From: Desulfobacteraceae bacterium
GTDB taxonomy: Bacteria; Desulfobacterota; Desulfobacteria; Desulfobacterales; Desulfobacteraceae
Assembly: GCA_024225635.1 (NCBI GenBank)
Contig: JAAEMK010000029.1
Coordinates: 1 to 64,000 of the forward strand
Direction of reading: 5' to 3'
Length of the DNA: 64,000 nucleotides
Made by a program: the position numbers and the translations under genes
Notes under the pieces: model-generated
Databases searched by the model: none
Told to the model about the DNA's origin: nothing
Seen by the model: the letters and a program-made list of their open reading frames with translations, nothing else
Shown here: piece by piece, positions 1 to 9,316 of the stretch
Layout of the letters: every line of letters starts with the position of its first letter
How positions within the stretch are numbered: position 1 is the first letter of the stretch

Positions 1-218
1 CCGGAGTCTTTTTTTTTTCGCAAATTCTAAAGTACACCGAATGGAGTGCTGCTCACAGTATTTTTTAAAATATTCTCCTGCCCGTCAAAAAATCATTTTA
101 ATTTGCATGAAGTGTAAAGCGGGAAATGAAGGATGCCAAAGAATCCGTGGTATGAATTTCATTCAAACCATGGGTTTAATCTGTGGCAATAATCGTGGAA
201 ATGGCGTAAAAAAAGGCC

Positions 219-2786
219 ATGACAGAATTGATATTGACAGAAAAGTTTTCCGTGGCCTCGGATTTTGCCAAGGCCCTTGGAGTGAAGGCAAAGAAGGACG
301 GCTATTTTGAGGGGGATGCCCATGTGATCACCTGGGCCGTGGGCCACCTGGTGGAGCTGTTTGAGCCGGATGATTATGATGCGGGCCTGAAAAAGTGGCG
401 GGTGGAGACCTTGCCCCTTATACCGGAACGGTTTCGGTACAAGCCCATCAAGAAAACCCTGAAGCAGTTTCGGACCATCAAGACCCTTCTTACCAAGCGG
501 CGGTTTGACCGGATCATCATTGCAACGGATGCGGGACGGGAGGGGGAGGTGATCGCCCGGACCATCCTCCTTGAGTCGGGCTTTGGGGACAAGGAGCGGA
601 TCATGCGCTTCTGGACCAGCCAGGCCCTGGTGCCCAAGGTGGTCCGGGACACCATGAAAGAGCTGAAGCCCATGACCGACTATGACCGGCTGTGGCATGC
701 CGGGTATTACCGCCAGGTGTCGGACTGGCTGGTGGGCATGAACCTGACCCGGCTGATGACGGTTCGGCTCGGGGATCTTTTTTCCGTGGGCCGGGTCCAG
801 ACGGCGGTGCTGGCCCTGCTTGTGGACCGGCGGAACGAGCGTGAGCGCTTTGTTCCCGAGACCTATTGGAACTTCAAGGTGCTGTTTTCCGGGGACAAGG
901 GGCGCTGGACCGGGCGCTGGTTCAAGGACAAGGAAACCAAGGTCACCAAGAAGCCGGAGGCGGACGCGCTTTTGGATCGGCTCCAGGCCGAGACCTCCCC
1001 CGGTGTGGTGCTCTCCATGAAGAAAGAGAAGAAGAGCGAGCCGCCCCCCCTGCTGTTTTCCTTGACCGACCTTCAGCAGGAGGCCAACAGGCGGTTCGGG
1101 TTTCCGGCCAAAAAGACCCTGGCCATTGCCCAGACCCTGTACCAGGACAGAAAGTGCCTCTCCTATCCCAGGACCGACTCAAAGGTGCTTGGCACCACCA
1201 GCCTTGGCCTTGTCAACACGGTGCTGGGAAAGCTTGGGGGGGCCTATCCCGATGTGTTCGCAACCGTTGATCCCAAGCGGGTGAACCTTTCCAACCGGCG
1301 GGTGTTCAATGACGCAAAGCTCACCGATCACCATGCCCTGATACCGTTCAAGCCCATTTCCGAGGGGGCGAGCCGGGATGAGAAGCTTTTGTTCGATCTG
1401 GTGGTGCGGCGGTTTGCTGCTGCATTTCATCCGGATTGCCGGTTTGAGAGCACCCGGGTGGTGACCGTGTTTGCAAAGGAAACCTTCCAGACCCGGGGCA
1501 AGGTGATCCTCGATCCCGGCTGGCGGCGGGTGTATCAGACCGGCACCCGGGACAAGGCCGAGGCCGAGATCATTCCGCCCCTTATGGAGGGGGACGAGGG
1601 CGCACCCGAGAAGATCGACCGGGAGGAGAAGCAGACCACCCCGCCGCCGGACTATTCGGATTCGTTGCTCCTCAAGGACATGACCAATCCGGGGCGGTAT
1701 GTGGATGAGGAGGAGATCAAACGCCTCTACCGGGGGGATATCGGTATCGGCACCCAGTCAACAAGGGCCCAGATCATTGAAACCCTGATCTCAAGGCAGT
1801 ATGTACAACGGACGGGCAAGAAGCTAATTGCCACGGACAAGGGAGTGTACCTGGTTACCCAGCTGAGAAAGTGCAAGGTTTCTTCGGTGTTGACCTCCCC
1901 CGAGGAGACGGCCCGGTGGGAGATGAAACTCAACACCATCGCCCTTGGCGAGGGAGCGGATATCCGGTTTCTGGACCATATCAAGGGCTTTGTCACCGAT
2001 GCCGTGGCGGAACTCAAATCCGCAGGGCTCAACGTGAAGCAGTTCAGGGCCGAGCGGGCTCCGGCGGCAGTGATTGGGCTGTGTCCCGCCTGCGGCAAGG
2101 CGGTCCGGGAAAACCGGAAGGCTTTCTCCTGCGAGGACAGGGGGTGTGAATTTGTGATTTTCAAGCGAATCGTGGGCAAGAGCATATCCGCCAAGATGGC
2201 GGCAAACTTGTTGCAATACCGCAAGTCCGGTCCGTTCAAGGGGTTTGTCTCCAAGAAAAAGAAACGATTCTCCGCCTCCCTTAAGATCGTTAACGAGGAG
2301 GGAAAGTGGAAGGTTGCCCTGGATTTCAACAACAACGGAGCCGCAACCCCGGGCAACGGGCCGACCGGGCCTGATTACCGTGGAAGCGCCCCGGCCGTTG
2401 AACGGTCCGGGCCGGGACCAGCGGCCCCCGCACCTCCTCCCGCACCCAAAAGTGAAACCACCCAAGGTGCCGGTAAGATGCGCTGCCCCCTTTGCAACGG
2501 AACCATCATAGAAGGAACCCGTGGGTTTGGATGTTCCAACTGGCGGCCGGAACATGGGGACTGCCGCTTTGTGATCTGGAAGGAGATCGCGGGCAAGAAG
2601 CTTACCCTCCAGAATGTGGAGACCCTTGTGGCGGGAAAGAAAACCCGGCCCTATGTGCTCAAGGACAGCAACGGCGACAAGTTCAGGGCAAGCCTGAAGA
2701 TGGTCGGGGCCCCCGGCCAGGGCTTTGCCATCGAGGTGGAGCCCAAAGGAACCGGTCAGCCCTTCAAGGTTTTTTGCTTACGATAG
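219..2786 (+). CDS. topB: DNA topoisomerase III
   Basis: Type IA topoisomerase that breaks and rejoins single DNA strands and decatenates replication or recombination intermediates in the cytoplasm. The N-terminal TOPRIM domain opens with LILTEKFSVASDFAKALG (the usual KPS is KFS here) and contains IIATDAGREGEV at about 105-115. The catalytic tyrosine lies in SYPRTDSKVL, about residue 316. The C-terminus has two related zinc-ribbon-like units, starting CPACGKAVRE at about 623 and CPLCNGTIIEG at about 756, each followed by an F(V)I(F/W)K..(V/A)GK stretch. At 855 residues it is longer than the E. coli enzyme (about 650) because of these units and a proline-rich linker. The ATG follows an A-rich AAAAAAAGG. 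Its last codons run into a tandem repeat, so the final few residues may be recent. Family assignment is secure. Confidence 0.95.
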   Translation: MTELILTEKFSVASDFAKALGVKAKKDGYFEGDAHVITWAVGHLVELFEPDDYDAGLKKWRVETLPLIPERFRYKPIKKTLKQFRTIKTLLTKRRFDRIIIATDAGREGEVIARTILLESGFGDKERIMRFWTSQALVPKVVRDTMKELKPMTDYDRLWHAGYYRQVSDWLVGMNLTRLMTVRLGDLFSVGRVQTAVLALLVDRRNERERFVPETYWNFKVLFSGDKGRWTGRWFKDKETKVTKKPEADALLDRLQAETSPGVVLSMKKEKKSEPPPLLFSLTDLQQEANRRFGFPAKKTLAIAQTLYQDRKCLSYPRTDSKVLGTTSLGLVNTVLGKLGGAYPDVFATVDPKRVNLSNRRVFNDAKLTDHHALIPFKPISEGASRDEKLLFDLVVRRFAAAFHPDCRFESTRVVTVFAKETFQTRGKVILDPGWRRVYQTGTRDKAEAEIIPPLMEGDEGAPEKIDREEKQTTPPPDYSDSLLLKDMTNPGRYVDEEEIKRLYRGDIGIGTQSTRAQIIETLISRQYVQRTGKKLIATDKGVYLVTQLRKCKVSSVLTSPEETARWEMKLNTIALGEGADIRFLDHIKGFVTDAVAELKSAGLNVKQFRAERAPAAVIGLCPACGKAVRENRKAFSCEDRGCEFVIFKRIVGKSISAKMAANLLQYRKSGPFKGFVSKKKKRFSASLKIVNEEGKWKVALDFNNNGAATPGNGPTGPDYRGSAPAVERSGPGPAAPAPPPAPKSETTQGAGKMRCPLCNGTIIEGTRGFGCSNWRPEHGDCRFVIWKEIAGKKLTLQNVETLVAGKKTRPYVLKDSNGDKFRASLKMVGAPGQGFAIEVEPKGTGQPFKVFCLR

Positions 2787-2862
2787 CGTGTAACCGCGTG
2801 TTTCCGGGCAAGTGCTTACGATAGCGTGTAACCGCATGTTTCCGGGCAAGTGCCTATGATAG
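2777..2862. repeat. Tandem 38-bp direct repeat between topB and truC
   Basis: Two adjacent 38-bp copies (2777-2814 and 2815-2852) differ at one position (GCGTG versus GCATG), and a third copy starts at 2853 and decays after about 10 bases. Each begins CTTACGATAGCGTG. The topB stop codon (TAG, 2784-2786) lies inside copy 1 and the truC stop inside the partial third copy, so the repeat forms the whole spacer between two convergent genes. No hairpin terminator is visible here. Confidence 0.85.
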
Positions 2863-3642
2863 GGGTTGAGGGCCGGTGTCCTCCATGGCCCGGTCCCAGC
2901 CCAGCCGGGTGATCATTGCCTTGAATCGTTTTTCCAGGGGGGCTGAGATGGTGACGGGCTCCCCTGTTACCGGATGGATAAAACTCAGTTCCCTTGCTGT
3001 CAGCAAAAGCCCCTTGCAGTTGAGGTGATTCTCAAAGAAGCGGTTGTGGACGCTCTTGCCGTAAACGGTGTCCCCCACAATGGGGTGGAAGATGTGCTTC
3101 ATGTGCCGTCTCAGCTGGTGGCGGCGGCCGGTTTTCGGCCACAGCTTCACCAGGGAGTAGCGGGTGGTGGGGTACCTGTCCACGGCAACGGGCAGTTCCA
3201 CTTTGGCAAGGCATTGAAAGCCGGTGACCGCCTCATCCTTCCGGGGCTGGGTGGCGGGCTTTCTTGAATCGATCTTGTGCTTGATATCCTTCAGGGGATG
3301 GTTGATGGTGCCCTCGGCCTCCACATATCCCCGGACCACGGCAAGGTAGCTCTTTTGGATATGGCCCGATTCAAACAGCTTTGCCATGCCTGCCGCGGTT
3401 TCACGGTTTCTTGCAAATAGCAGCACCCCCGAGGTGGGCCTGTCCAGCCGGTGCACCGGAAACACATGGCTTCCGGTCTGGTTCCTGACCATCTGCAGGG
3501 CGAACCGTTTCTCCCCCGTGGCAAGGGGGCTCTTGTGGACCATGAGGCCCGACGGTTTGTTTACGGCAACGAGGTCTTCGTCCTTGTAGAGAATCTCAAG
3601 GGTTTTTGCTTCCGGTGCTTCCGGTGTTTCCGATATTTCCAT
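2854..3642 (-). CDS. truC: tRNA pseudouridine(65) synthase-like (RluA family)
   Basis: RluA-family pseudouridine synthase, 262 residues, closest in length and motif to TruC, which isomerises U65 of tRNA. LEILYKDEDLVAVNKPSGL at about 15-33 is the family entry motif and HRLDRPTSGVLLFA carries the catalytic aspartate, D67. A second conserved block, TGRRHQLRRHMKHI, lies near 175. There is no S4 domain, which fits TruC or RluA rather than RluB/C/D. It starts 3 bp after the stop of the ChaN-like gene, so the two are probably one leftward operon. The exact RNA target (tRNA or rRNA) cannot be read from sequence. Confidence 0.85.
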   Translation of the reverse strand: MEISETPEAPEAKTLEILYKDEDLVAVNKPSGLMVHKSPLATGEKRFALQMVRNQTGSHVFPVHRLDRPTSGVLLFARNRETAAGMAKLFESGHIQKSYLAVVRGYVEAEGTINHPLKDIKHKIDSRKPATQPRKDEAVTGFQCLAKVELPVAVDRYPTTRYSLVKLWPKTGRRHQLRRHMKHIFHPIVGDTVYGKSVHNRFFENHLNCKGLLLTARELSFIHPVTGEPVTISAPLEKRFKAMITRLGWDRAMEDTGPQPLS

Positions 3643-3645
3643 TTT

Positions 3646-4671
3646 CTACTCTTTTCTGTGGAGCCGGCTTTTCTCAAGCCTTTTCCTGTATTTTTCGCAG
3701 GGGTCCTGGTAGCTGACCCGCTGGGTAAACCAGACGTAATCAAAGGGCGGGGAGGGCGCATACCCCTCAAGCTCCAGGGGGGCCAGGTAGTCTTCAACCC
3801 CTGACGGGGTGCGGGCGATCTCGACAAATCCCACATTGAACTGGGAGATGCCCGGGATGATATGGCGTACCCGGTCCACCACCCCGAGGTTGTGTTCCGT
3901 GTGCCCGCCGCCGATGATCACCACCACGGGCCTGTCCGGCTCGGCGTCATGGAGCTGGACAATGGAATGCGCCATGGTGTCGTTCCGGGCGATCCAGGTG
4001 TCAAAGAGCCTGGACTGCATCCTGGGATTTTTCATGCCGCAGTGGACATCCGCAAAGATATCGCACATGTAATCCCGGTAGGTCTTGTCGTCAAGGCGGG
4101 TGGAGAAGATCGACCGCTTTTCAATCTCTGTGAGGTTGTCAGATCCCTTTCGTGTGATGCGCCGCTTCTGGGCGTCCGACAGGTCCAGGCCCGCAGCCAG
4201 GAGGTTTTCCTTCCTTGCAAGGCTCAAAAGCTCAAAGTAGTAGGGCCAGAGGTCGTCGGATTTGTCGTCCCAGCCAAGCTGCTTCCTGAGCATGGTTTCC
4301 ACCTGTTTTTCAACCGCATCCGGGTGCTTTGCCCGGTGGGAATCCAAAAAATCCAGTAAGATCGGGGTGTCGCCTGTGGAGAAGAACTCAAATCCCAGCT
4401 GGGGGCGTTTGCCCTTTGCTGTCAGGGCCTTGATGATCTCGTTCTGGAGCCTGTGGTGCTCGGGGTTGTCATGCTTTTCTGCAAGATAGATCACGTCGGC
4501 GCTAAGCAAGCGGTCCACCAGGGCATCCATCTCCATGATTTCCCCTGTGGACGTGTTGATCAGTTTCCCGATCAGGGGATCGTTCCTGAACGGTTCCACT
4601 TGTTTGACTCCGCAGGCCTGGATAATTGAACCCATTGCCAATAGCAGGATGGTTTTTAGGATAGGTCGCAT
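3646..4671 (-). CDS. ChaN-like haem-binding lipoprotein (DUF399/TIKI fold)
   Basis: 341 residues. It begins with a lipoprotein signal peptide, KTILLLAMGSIIQAC, with the lipobox cysteine at about 20, so it is probably anchored in the envelope. The mature part carries the ChaN signature VIYLAEKHDNPEHHRLQNEI at about 60-79 and LGFEFFSTGD, with the conserved Glu and His residues expected of the TIKI/ChaN fold; a later VVVIIGGGHTEHN at about 250 also fits. ChaN of Campylobacter binds stacked haems and is linked to iron uptake; no iron-transport gene sits next to it here, so the role is inferred from the family. It is first in a likely operon with truC. Confidence 0.8.
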   Translation of the reverse strand: MRPILKTILLLAMGSIIQACGVKQVEPFRNDPLIGKLINTSTGEIMEMDALVDRLLSADVIYLAEKHDNPEHHRLQNEIIKALTAKGKRPQLGFEFFSTGDTPILLDFLDSHRAKHPDAVEKQVETMLRKQLGWDDKSDDLWPYYFELLSLARKENLLAAGLDLSDAQKRRITRKGSDNLTEIEKRSIFSTRLDDKTYRDYMCDIFADVHCGMKNPRMQSRLFDTWIARNDTMAHSIVQLHDAEPDRPVVVIIGGGHTEHNLGVVDRVRHIIPGISQFNVGFVEIARTPSGVEDYLAPLELEGYAPSPPFDYVWFTQRVSYQDPCEKYRKRLEKSRLHRKE

Positions 4672-4801
4672 TTTTGAATTCCTTTCACGACAGTTGCAGC
4701 GCTCTTAGTGCTTCAGGCAAACGGGGACGTCCCTGGGGAAGGCTGTGACCGGATGGCGGATGAAATCCGGCCGGATGGGCCGGATTCCGTGAATGGCTGG
4801 A

Positions 4802-5521
4802 TTACAGGGCCTTGATCAGGGCCTGCATGTCCCTTACCGCCTGGTCCATGCCGGTAAGAACGGCACGGGAGACGATGCTGTGGCCGATGCTGAACTCGTC
4901 GATCTCGGTAAGTCCCTTAAAGGCCTTGATGGTGTTGTAGCAGATGCCGTGACCGGCATTGACCCCCAGGTTGAGCTTGCTGGCTATTTTTGCCGCATCC
5001 ACGATCCGGATGAATTCCTTGTCCTGATCCTGCTCGGTGGTTGCGTCGCAAAATGCGCCGGTGTGGATCTCGATCATGTCGGCGTCGATCCTGTGGGCGA
5101 TCTTGATCTGGTCCAGGTCCGGATCGATGAAGATGCTCACCTTGATGCCCGCGTTCTGGAGGGCCTGCACCGTCTCTTTGATGGCGGCATGGTGGGTGAT
5201 GAGGTCCAGTCCCCCTTCGGTGGTGATCTCTTCCCGTTTTTCCGGCACCAGGGTCACGGTGTGGGGCTTTACGGAAAGGGCGATGCCGAGCATTTCGCTG
5301 GTGGCGGCCATCTCAAAGATCAGCTTTGTCTTGATCACATCCTTGATGATCCGGACATCCCTCTCCTGTATGTGGCGCCTGTCCTCACGGAGATGCACGA
5401 CAATGCCGTCGGCCCCTCCTGTTTCAGCCGCAATGGCGGCGGCGACGGGTTCGGGGTAAGCGGCTCCCCTGGCTTCTCTCAATGTGGCTACGTGGTCTAC
5501 GTTCACGGCAAGTTGTGCCAT
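4802..5521 (-). CDS. pdxJ: Pyridoxine 5'-phosphate synthase
   Basis: 239 residues, the normal PdxJ length. It condenses 1-deoxyxylulose 5-phosphate with 3-amino-2-oxopropyl phosphate in DXP-dependent vitamin B6 synthesis. Signature segments are LAVNVDHVATLREARG at the N-terminus, ADGIVVHLREDRRHIQERDV at about 38-57, and VNAGHGICYNTI near 190. GGGAGA lies 6 bp before the ATG. It begins 12 bp downstream of ybeY and is the last gene of the phoH - HD phosphodiesterase - ybeY run. No other pdx gene is in the window. Confidence 0.95.
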   Translation of the reverse strand: MAQLAVNVDHVATLREARGAAYPEPVAAAIAAETGGADGIVVHLREDRRHIQERDVRIIKDVIKTKLIFEMAATSEMLGIALSVKPHTVTLVPEKREEITTEGGLDLITHHAAIKETVQALQNAGIKVSIFIDPDLDQIKIAHRIDADMIEIHTGAFCDATTEQDQDKEFIRIVDAAKIASKLNLGVNAGHGICYNTIKAFKGLTEIDEFSIGHSIVSRAVLTGMDQAVRDMQALIKAL

Positions 5522-5533
5522 TTAAATCTCCCT

Positions 5534-6001
5534 TTAAAATGCGTCAAGGTCCGGGTTGTTTTCAATGAGCCGTAACAGCTCCAGGCTCTTTTCTTCCATC
5601 TGAACAGCCTCCTTGTCACCCAGTTCATGGTCAAAGCCCACCAGGTGGAGGACGCCGTGGACCATGAGCTGGGACATGCGCTCTTCCAGGGTGATGCCGG
5701 CATCAATGGCCTCCCGTTCCGCAGTCTCGACTGAGATCACAAGATCCCCGAGAAGTCCCGGGGTGACAGCGGAAAATTCCCCCTCAAGCATGGGAAAGGA
5801 GAGCACATTGGTGGGCTTTGCGAGCCCCCGGTGGGTCTGGTTCAGCTCCATGATCCCGGGATCGTCGGTGATCATCACCGAAAGCTCATGGTCATCATAT
5901 CCCAAGGCGCTTAAGATTCTGCTGAGTTTTTGATTTATCGGCAGGTTTGATATCTTTGTTGTTTCTGTCTGAATCTGAATCAGAATTTTCTGGTTTTCCA
6001 T
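5534..6001 (-). CDS. ybeY: Endoribonuclease / rRNA maturation factor YbeY
   Basis: 155 residues. YbeY is a zinc-dependent RNase needed for 16S rRNA 3'-end maturation and ribosome quality control. The metal site HGVLHLVGFDHE (H115, H119, H125) has the family's H-x3-H-x5-H spacing, and the THRGLAKPTNVLSFP block precedes it. The frame is open upstream, but the ATG at 6001, giving MENQKILIQ, is chosen because GGAAAGAGAAG stands just before it and the extra upstream residues are low-complexity. With this start the gene still overlaps the end of the HD phosphodiesterase gene by 107 bp in another frame. phoH-ybeY linkage is widely conserved. Confidence 0.92.
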   Translation of the reverse strand: MENQKILIQIQTETTKISNLPINQKLSRILSALGYDDHELSVMITDDPGIMELNQTHRGLAKPTNVLSFPMLEGEFSAVTPGLLGDLVISVETAEREAIDAGITLEERMSQLMVHGVLHLVGFDHELGDKEAVQMEEKSLELLRLIENNPDLDAF

Positions 6002-8252
6002 TCTTCTCTTTCCGTTTTTCCTGGGTTTTGTCGGTGTATTCGATACGCTGGTGGTAGATGCCCGTGAGGATCTTGTTGAAACTCTTGGCAATCTGGTGGA
6101 GATCCTTCAGGGTCAGCTCACACTCCTCGAGCTGGCCGTCGGAAAAGATGGCGTTGGTCAGCTCCTGGACCCGGCCCTGGATTCTTGCCGGGGTGGGCCG
6201 CTCCAGGGTTCGCATGGCCGCCTCGATCACGTCCGCCAGCATGACGATGCCCGCCTCCCGTGTCTGGGGCTTGGGCCCCGGGTAGCGGAAATCGCTCTCT
6301 TTGACCGCATCCTCACCGTTCAGCTTGACGCTCTTGTTGTAAAAGTAGCGGATCAGGCTGGTGCCGTGGTGCTGCTTGATGGTGTCCACGATATCCATGC
6401 CCAGCTTGTTCTCCTTGGCGATCTCCACACCTTTTTTGATGTGCTGGATCAGGATCAGGGCGCTCATGGAGGGAGAGAGCTTGTCGTGGCGGTTCTTGCC
6501 GTCGGTCTGGTTCTCGATGAAGTAGAGGGGCTGCTGGAGCTTTCCGATGTCGTGGTAAAAGGCGCTCACCTTGGTCTTTAGGATGCTTGCGCCGATTGCC
6601 GCGGCCGCGGCTTCGGCAAGGCTTGCCACGATGATGCTGTGGTTGTAAGTGCCCGGAGCTTCGATCATCAGCCGCCGCATGATGGGCTGGTCCAGGCTCG
6701 AGAGTTCAAGCAGCTTGATCTCGGTGGTGTAGTCAAAGAGGATCTCGATCATGGGGGCAAGGCCCGCCGTGATGATGCCCGCCAGTAACCCGCCGGAAAA
6801 CGCCAGGATGATATCCTTGGTGATGATGCTGAGCTCCGGCTGGGCCGAGTAGATGTTCAGGGCGATGGCAAGGCAGGTGTTGAAGAGGGCAAGCTTCACC
6901 CCGGCGGTGATGAACCGCTTTCGCTCCCTGCACTCCTTTGTCCAGAAGGCGGCGGTCACCGAGCTGAAAAAGAAGAATATAAAAATCTCGATGCTGTTTG
7001 AGAAGATCATGGCCGCCAGAAGGGAGAGGACCAGGCCAAAATAGATGGCCACCTCGAATCCCAGGAAGAGGCAGACGGTCATGGCGCCGGCTGAAAGCGG
7101 CAGCCCCAGGGAGATGGAGATATCCGAGATGGAGGCCGGCAGATCCGGCTGGACCGATCCGGCAAAGGGGGCGGCAAGCCGTGCAATGAGCAGAAACAGC
7201 GTCAGCATGGACGCCAAAAAGATGATGTTCTTGTTATGGTGGCGCTCCAGGTCTTTCCGGTCCCTGAGCAGCAATAGATATACCACCGCCAGGGAAATCA
7301 GAATGATCAGGGCGGTGCCTGTCTGGGACATGAAAAAATCCTTTTCCTGGGTCTGGCTTTCCAGGGCCTTAAGCTTGACAAGGCGGATATCGTCCACCCG
7401 TTCCCCTTCCCTCAGGATCATCTCTCCGGCCTTGATCTTGTACAGCACCGGTTTCACCGTTGACTGGGCTTCCTTGATCCGTTTACCGGTTTCGCTCCTG
7501 TTCATGGTGATGTTGGGGATCAGGAGCTGCTGGGAGAGATCCACGATGAGGTTGGAGAGGTTGTAGTCGATCTCCCGGAGCAGGGGGTCGCCCACGATCC
7601 TGACCATGGTCTTTGCCTGGTCGGGGCCGTAAAATGCCTTTAAATTGTTGACCACCCGCTCGCTGGCGGTCCCGATGGTCCTCAGGACAATCCCCTTGCC
7701 CTCCTCCTTCAGGAGAATCTCCTTGTTGGCAACGATGCCGTTGGTCAGGATTTCGGTGATGATGGCCCGGATTCTCTCGGGGATCTTTTCGGAAAAGCGG
7801 TTCTTGTAAAGGGTGGTAAAGGTGCCCCTGCCAAGGGTGATGCCCATGGTATTTTCAAATTTTTCCCTTGAAGCCATGACCGTTGAAAGGGGGGGCGGCT
7901 CTTCCTGGTCCTGGCCGGTGAAATATTTCTGGGGAATCTCAAAGGCCTTGTCCACCCGGCCGGATATTTTTTTAATCAGGGCCGGGTCGAAATCGTAGAC
8001 CATGAGGACCGAGTGGCCGGTCTCAGTCCTGTTGAGCTCGGTTGCCTCGGTATCCTCGATGAAAAAATCCATGGGAGCCTTGATATCCCTGTCCGCCACA
8101 TCCCCAAGCCTGTAAGAGACGTTGAGGTGACCTTCTTCCGGATAGAGAAAAATGGTGGATATCAGGGTCGTTGCCAGGAGAATGACCCATAGCACCGAGG
8201 TCTTGGTTCCAATGAATCGGTTAAAAGAACGAATTTTGTCTTCAGGTATCAT
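5895..8252 (-). CDS. 7TM-HD domain phosphodiesterase (PgpH-like)
   Basis: 785 residues with the 7TMR-HD architecture. One membrane helix (about 18-40) is followed by a roughly 260-residue extracytoplasmic 7TMR-HDED domain, then seven membrane helices (about 310-490), then a cytoplasmic HD domain with APGTYNHSIIVASL at about 520 and FYHDIGKLQQPLYF, HD pair at about 565. PgpH-type members hydrolyse cyclic di-AMP; whether that nucleotide is used here is inference, since no diadenylate cyclase lies in the window. Its ATG overlaps the phoH stop by 4 bp (ATGA). The charged tail rich in Lys, Asp and Asn after the HD domain is the part that overlaps ybeY. Confidence 0.88.
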   Translation of the reverse strand: MIPEDKIRSFNRFIGTKTSVLWVILLATTLISTIFLYPEEGHLNVSYRLGDVADRDIKAPMDFFIEDTEATELNRTETGHSVLMVYDFDPALIKKISGRVDKAFEIPQKYFTGQDQEEPPPLSTVMASREKFENTMGITLGRGTFTTLYKNRFSEKIPERIRAIITEILTNGIVANKEILLKEEGKGIVLRTIGTASERVVNNLKAFYGPDQAKTMVRIVGDPLLREIDYNLSNLIVDLSQQLLIPNITMNRSETGKRIKEAQSTVKPVLYKIKAGEMILREGERVDDIRLVKLKALESQTQEKDFFMSQTGTALIILISLAVVYLLLLRDRKDLERHHNKNIIFLASMLTLFLLIARLAAPFAGSVQPDLPASISDISISLGLPLSAGAMTVCLFLGFEVAIYFGLVLSLLAAMIFSNSIEIFIFFFFSSVTAAFWTKECRERKRFITAGVKLALFNTCLAIALNIYSAQPELSIITKDIILAFSGGLLAGIITAGLAPMIEILFDYTTEIKLLELSSLDQPIMRRLMIEAPGTYNHSIIVASLAEAAAAAIGASILKTKVSAFYHDIGKLQQPLYFIENQTDGKNRHDKLSPSMSALILIQHIKKGVEIAKENKLGMDIVDTIKQHHGTSLIRYFYNKSVKLNGEDAVKESDFRYPGPKPQTREAGIVMLADVIEAAMRTLERPTPARIQGRVQELTNAIFSDGQLEECELTLKDLHQIAKSFNKILTGIYHQRIEYTDKTQEKRKEKNGKPENSDSDSDRNNKDIKPADKSKTQQNLKRLGI

Positions 8253-9208
8253 TTTTTCCGCTGTTTTTTTGTTGAGCGCTCATAGGCCTGGATGATTCTT
8301 GATACCAGCCTGTGCCTCACAACATCCTCCCTGGTAAAATAGACAAACTTGAGCCCGTCGATTTTCTGGAGCAGGCTTTTTGCCTCCACAAGGCCGGACT
8401 TTTTGCCCTGGGGGAGATCGATCTGGGTGATATCACCGGTGATCACCGCCCTGGAGCTGAAACCGATGCGGGTGAGAAACATCTTCATCTGCTCGGAAGA
8501 GGTGTTCTGGGCCTCGTCAAGGATGATGAAGGAGTTGTTAAGGGTTCTTCCCCGCATGAATGCCAGGGGAGCTATCTCGATGGTGCCCTGCTCGATGAGG
8601 TCCTTGGCCCGGTCAAAGCTGAGCATGTCGTAGAGGGCGTCATACAGGGGCCTCAGGTAGGGGTTGATCTTATCGGCAAGGTCCCCCGGCAGAAACCCCA
8701 GGGTCTCTCCCGCTTCAACCGCGGGCCGGGTCAACACGATCCGGTTGATCTCTCCCTTGGTGAACGCGGCCACGGCCATGGCCATGGCAAGATAGGTCTT
8801 GCCGGTACCGGCAGGCCCGATGGAGAAAACGATGTCGTTTTTCCGGACCTCGTCGATATAATTCTTCTGGGCCGGGTTTCTCGGTGTTATGGGTTTGTTC
8901 TTGGACGTGGTGAACACGGTGTCCAGAAAGATGTTTTTCAGTTCGCAGGAGCTGTCGTGGCGAAGGGCCTTTGCCGCGGACTCGATGTCAGTCGGGTTGA
9001 GGATATACTTGTGTTTAATAAGGTCGTAGAGCTGGGTGACGATGTTTTCCGCAAGGCGGATGCCGTCCTCCTTGCCCCTCACGTGGAGCTCGTTTCCCCT
9101 GGCGTCGATCCTTACTCCGGCTGCTTCTGCTATTTTTGCGATGTTGTCGTTGTGCTGGCCGAACAGTTCCCGTGCCAGATCAATGTCATTCAATGTTATG
9201 GTCTTCAT
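8249..9208 (-). CDS. phoH: PhoH family ATPase
   Basis: 319 residues. PhoH-like P-loop ATPase, thought to act as an RNA helicase or nuclease partner in RNA processing with YbeY. An N-terminal KH-like part (ELHVRGKEDGIRLAE) is followed by Walker A GPAGTGKTYLAMAMA at about 126 and Walker B FIILDEAQNTSSEQM at about 215; the C-terminus ends in basic residues. The ATG at 9208 (MKTITLND) is preferred to an upstream ATG at 9244 because it gives the normal family N-terminus; a GGGGCC precedes it closely. First gene of the four-gene run ending in pdxJ. Confidence 0.92.
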   Translation of the reverse strand: MKTITLNDIDLARELFGQHNDNIAKIAEAAGVRIDARGNELHVRGKEDGIRLAENIVTQLYDLIKHKYILNPTDIESAAKALRHDSSCELKNIFLDTVFTTSKNKPITPRNPAQKNYIDEVRKNDIVFSIGPAGTGKTYLAMAMAVAAFTKGEINRIVLTRPAVEAGETLGFLPGDLADKINPYLRPLYDALYDMLSFDRAKDLIEQGTIEIAPLAFMRGRTLNNSFIILDEAQNTSSEQMKMFLTRIGFSSRAVITGDITQIDLPQGKKSGLVEAKSLLQKIDGLKFVYFTREDVVRHRLVSRIIQAYERSTKKQRKK

Positions 9209-9316
9209 GGCCCCAAGACTGCACGCAATTGACCAAAAGGTCAATAAAAAATCTTGACTGAAAACCTGGGCAGCTGATACTTAAACCCTTCAGGGATAAA
9301 AATAAACGGTGGAAAT

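Noticed and set aside
1-18. CCGGAGTC followed by ten T's at the left edge
   Set aside because: Could be the right arm and T-run of a terminator, but the left arm would lie outside the window, so it cannot be supported.
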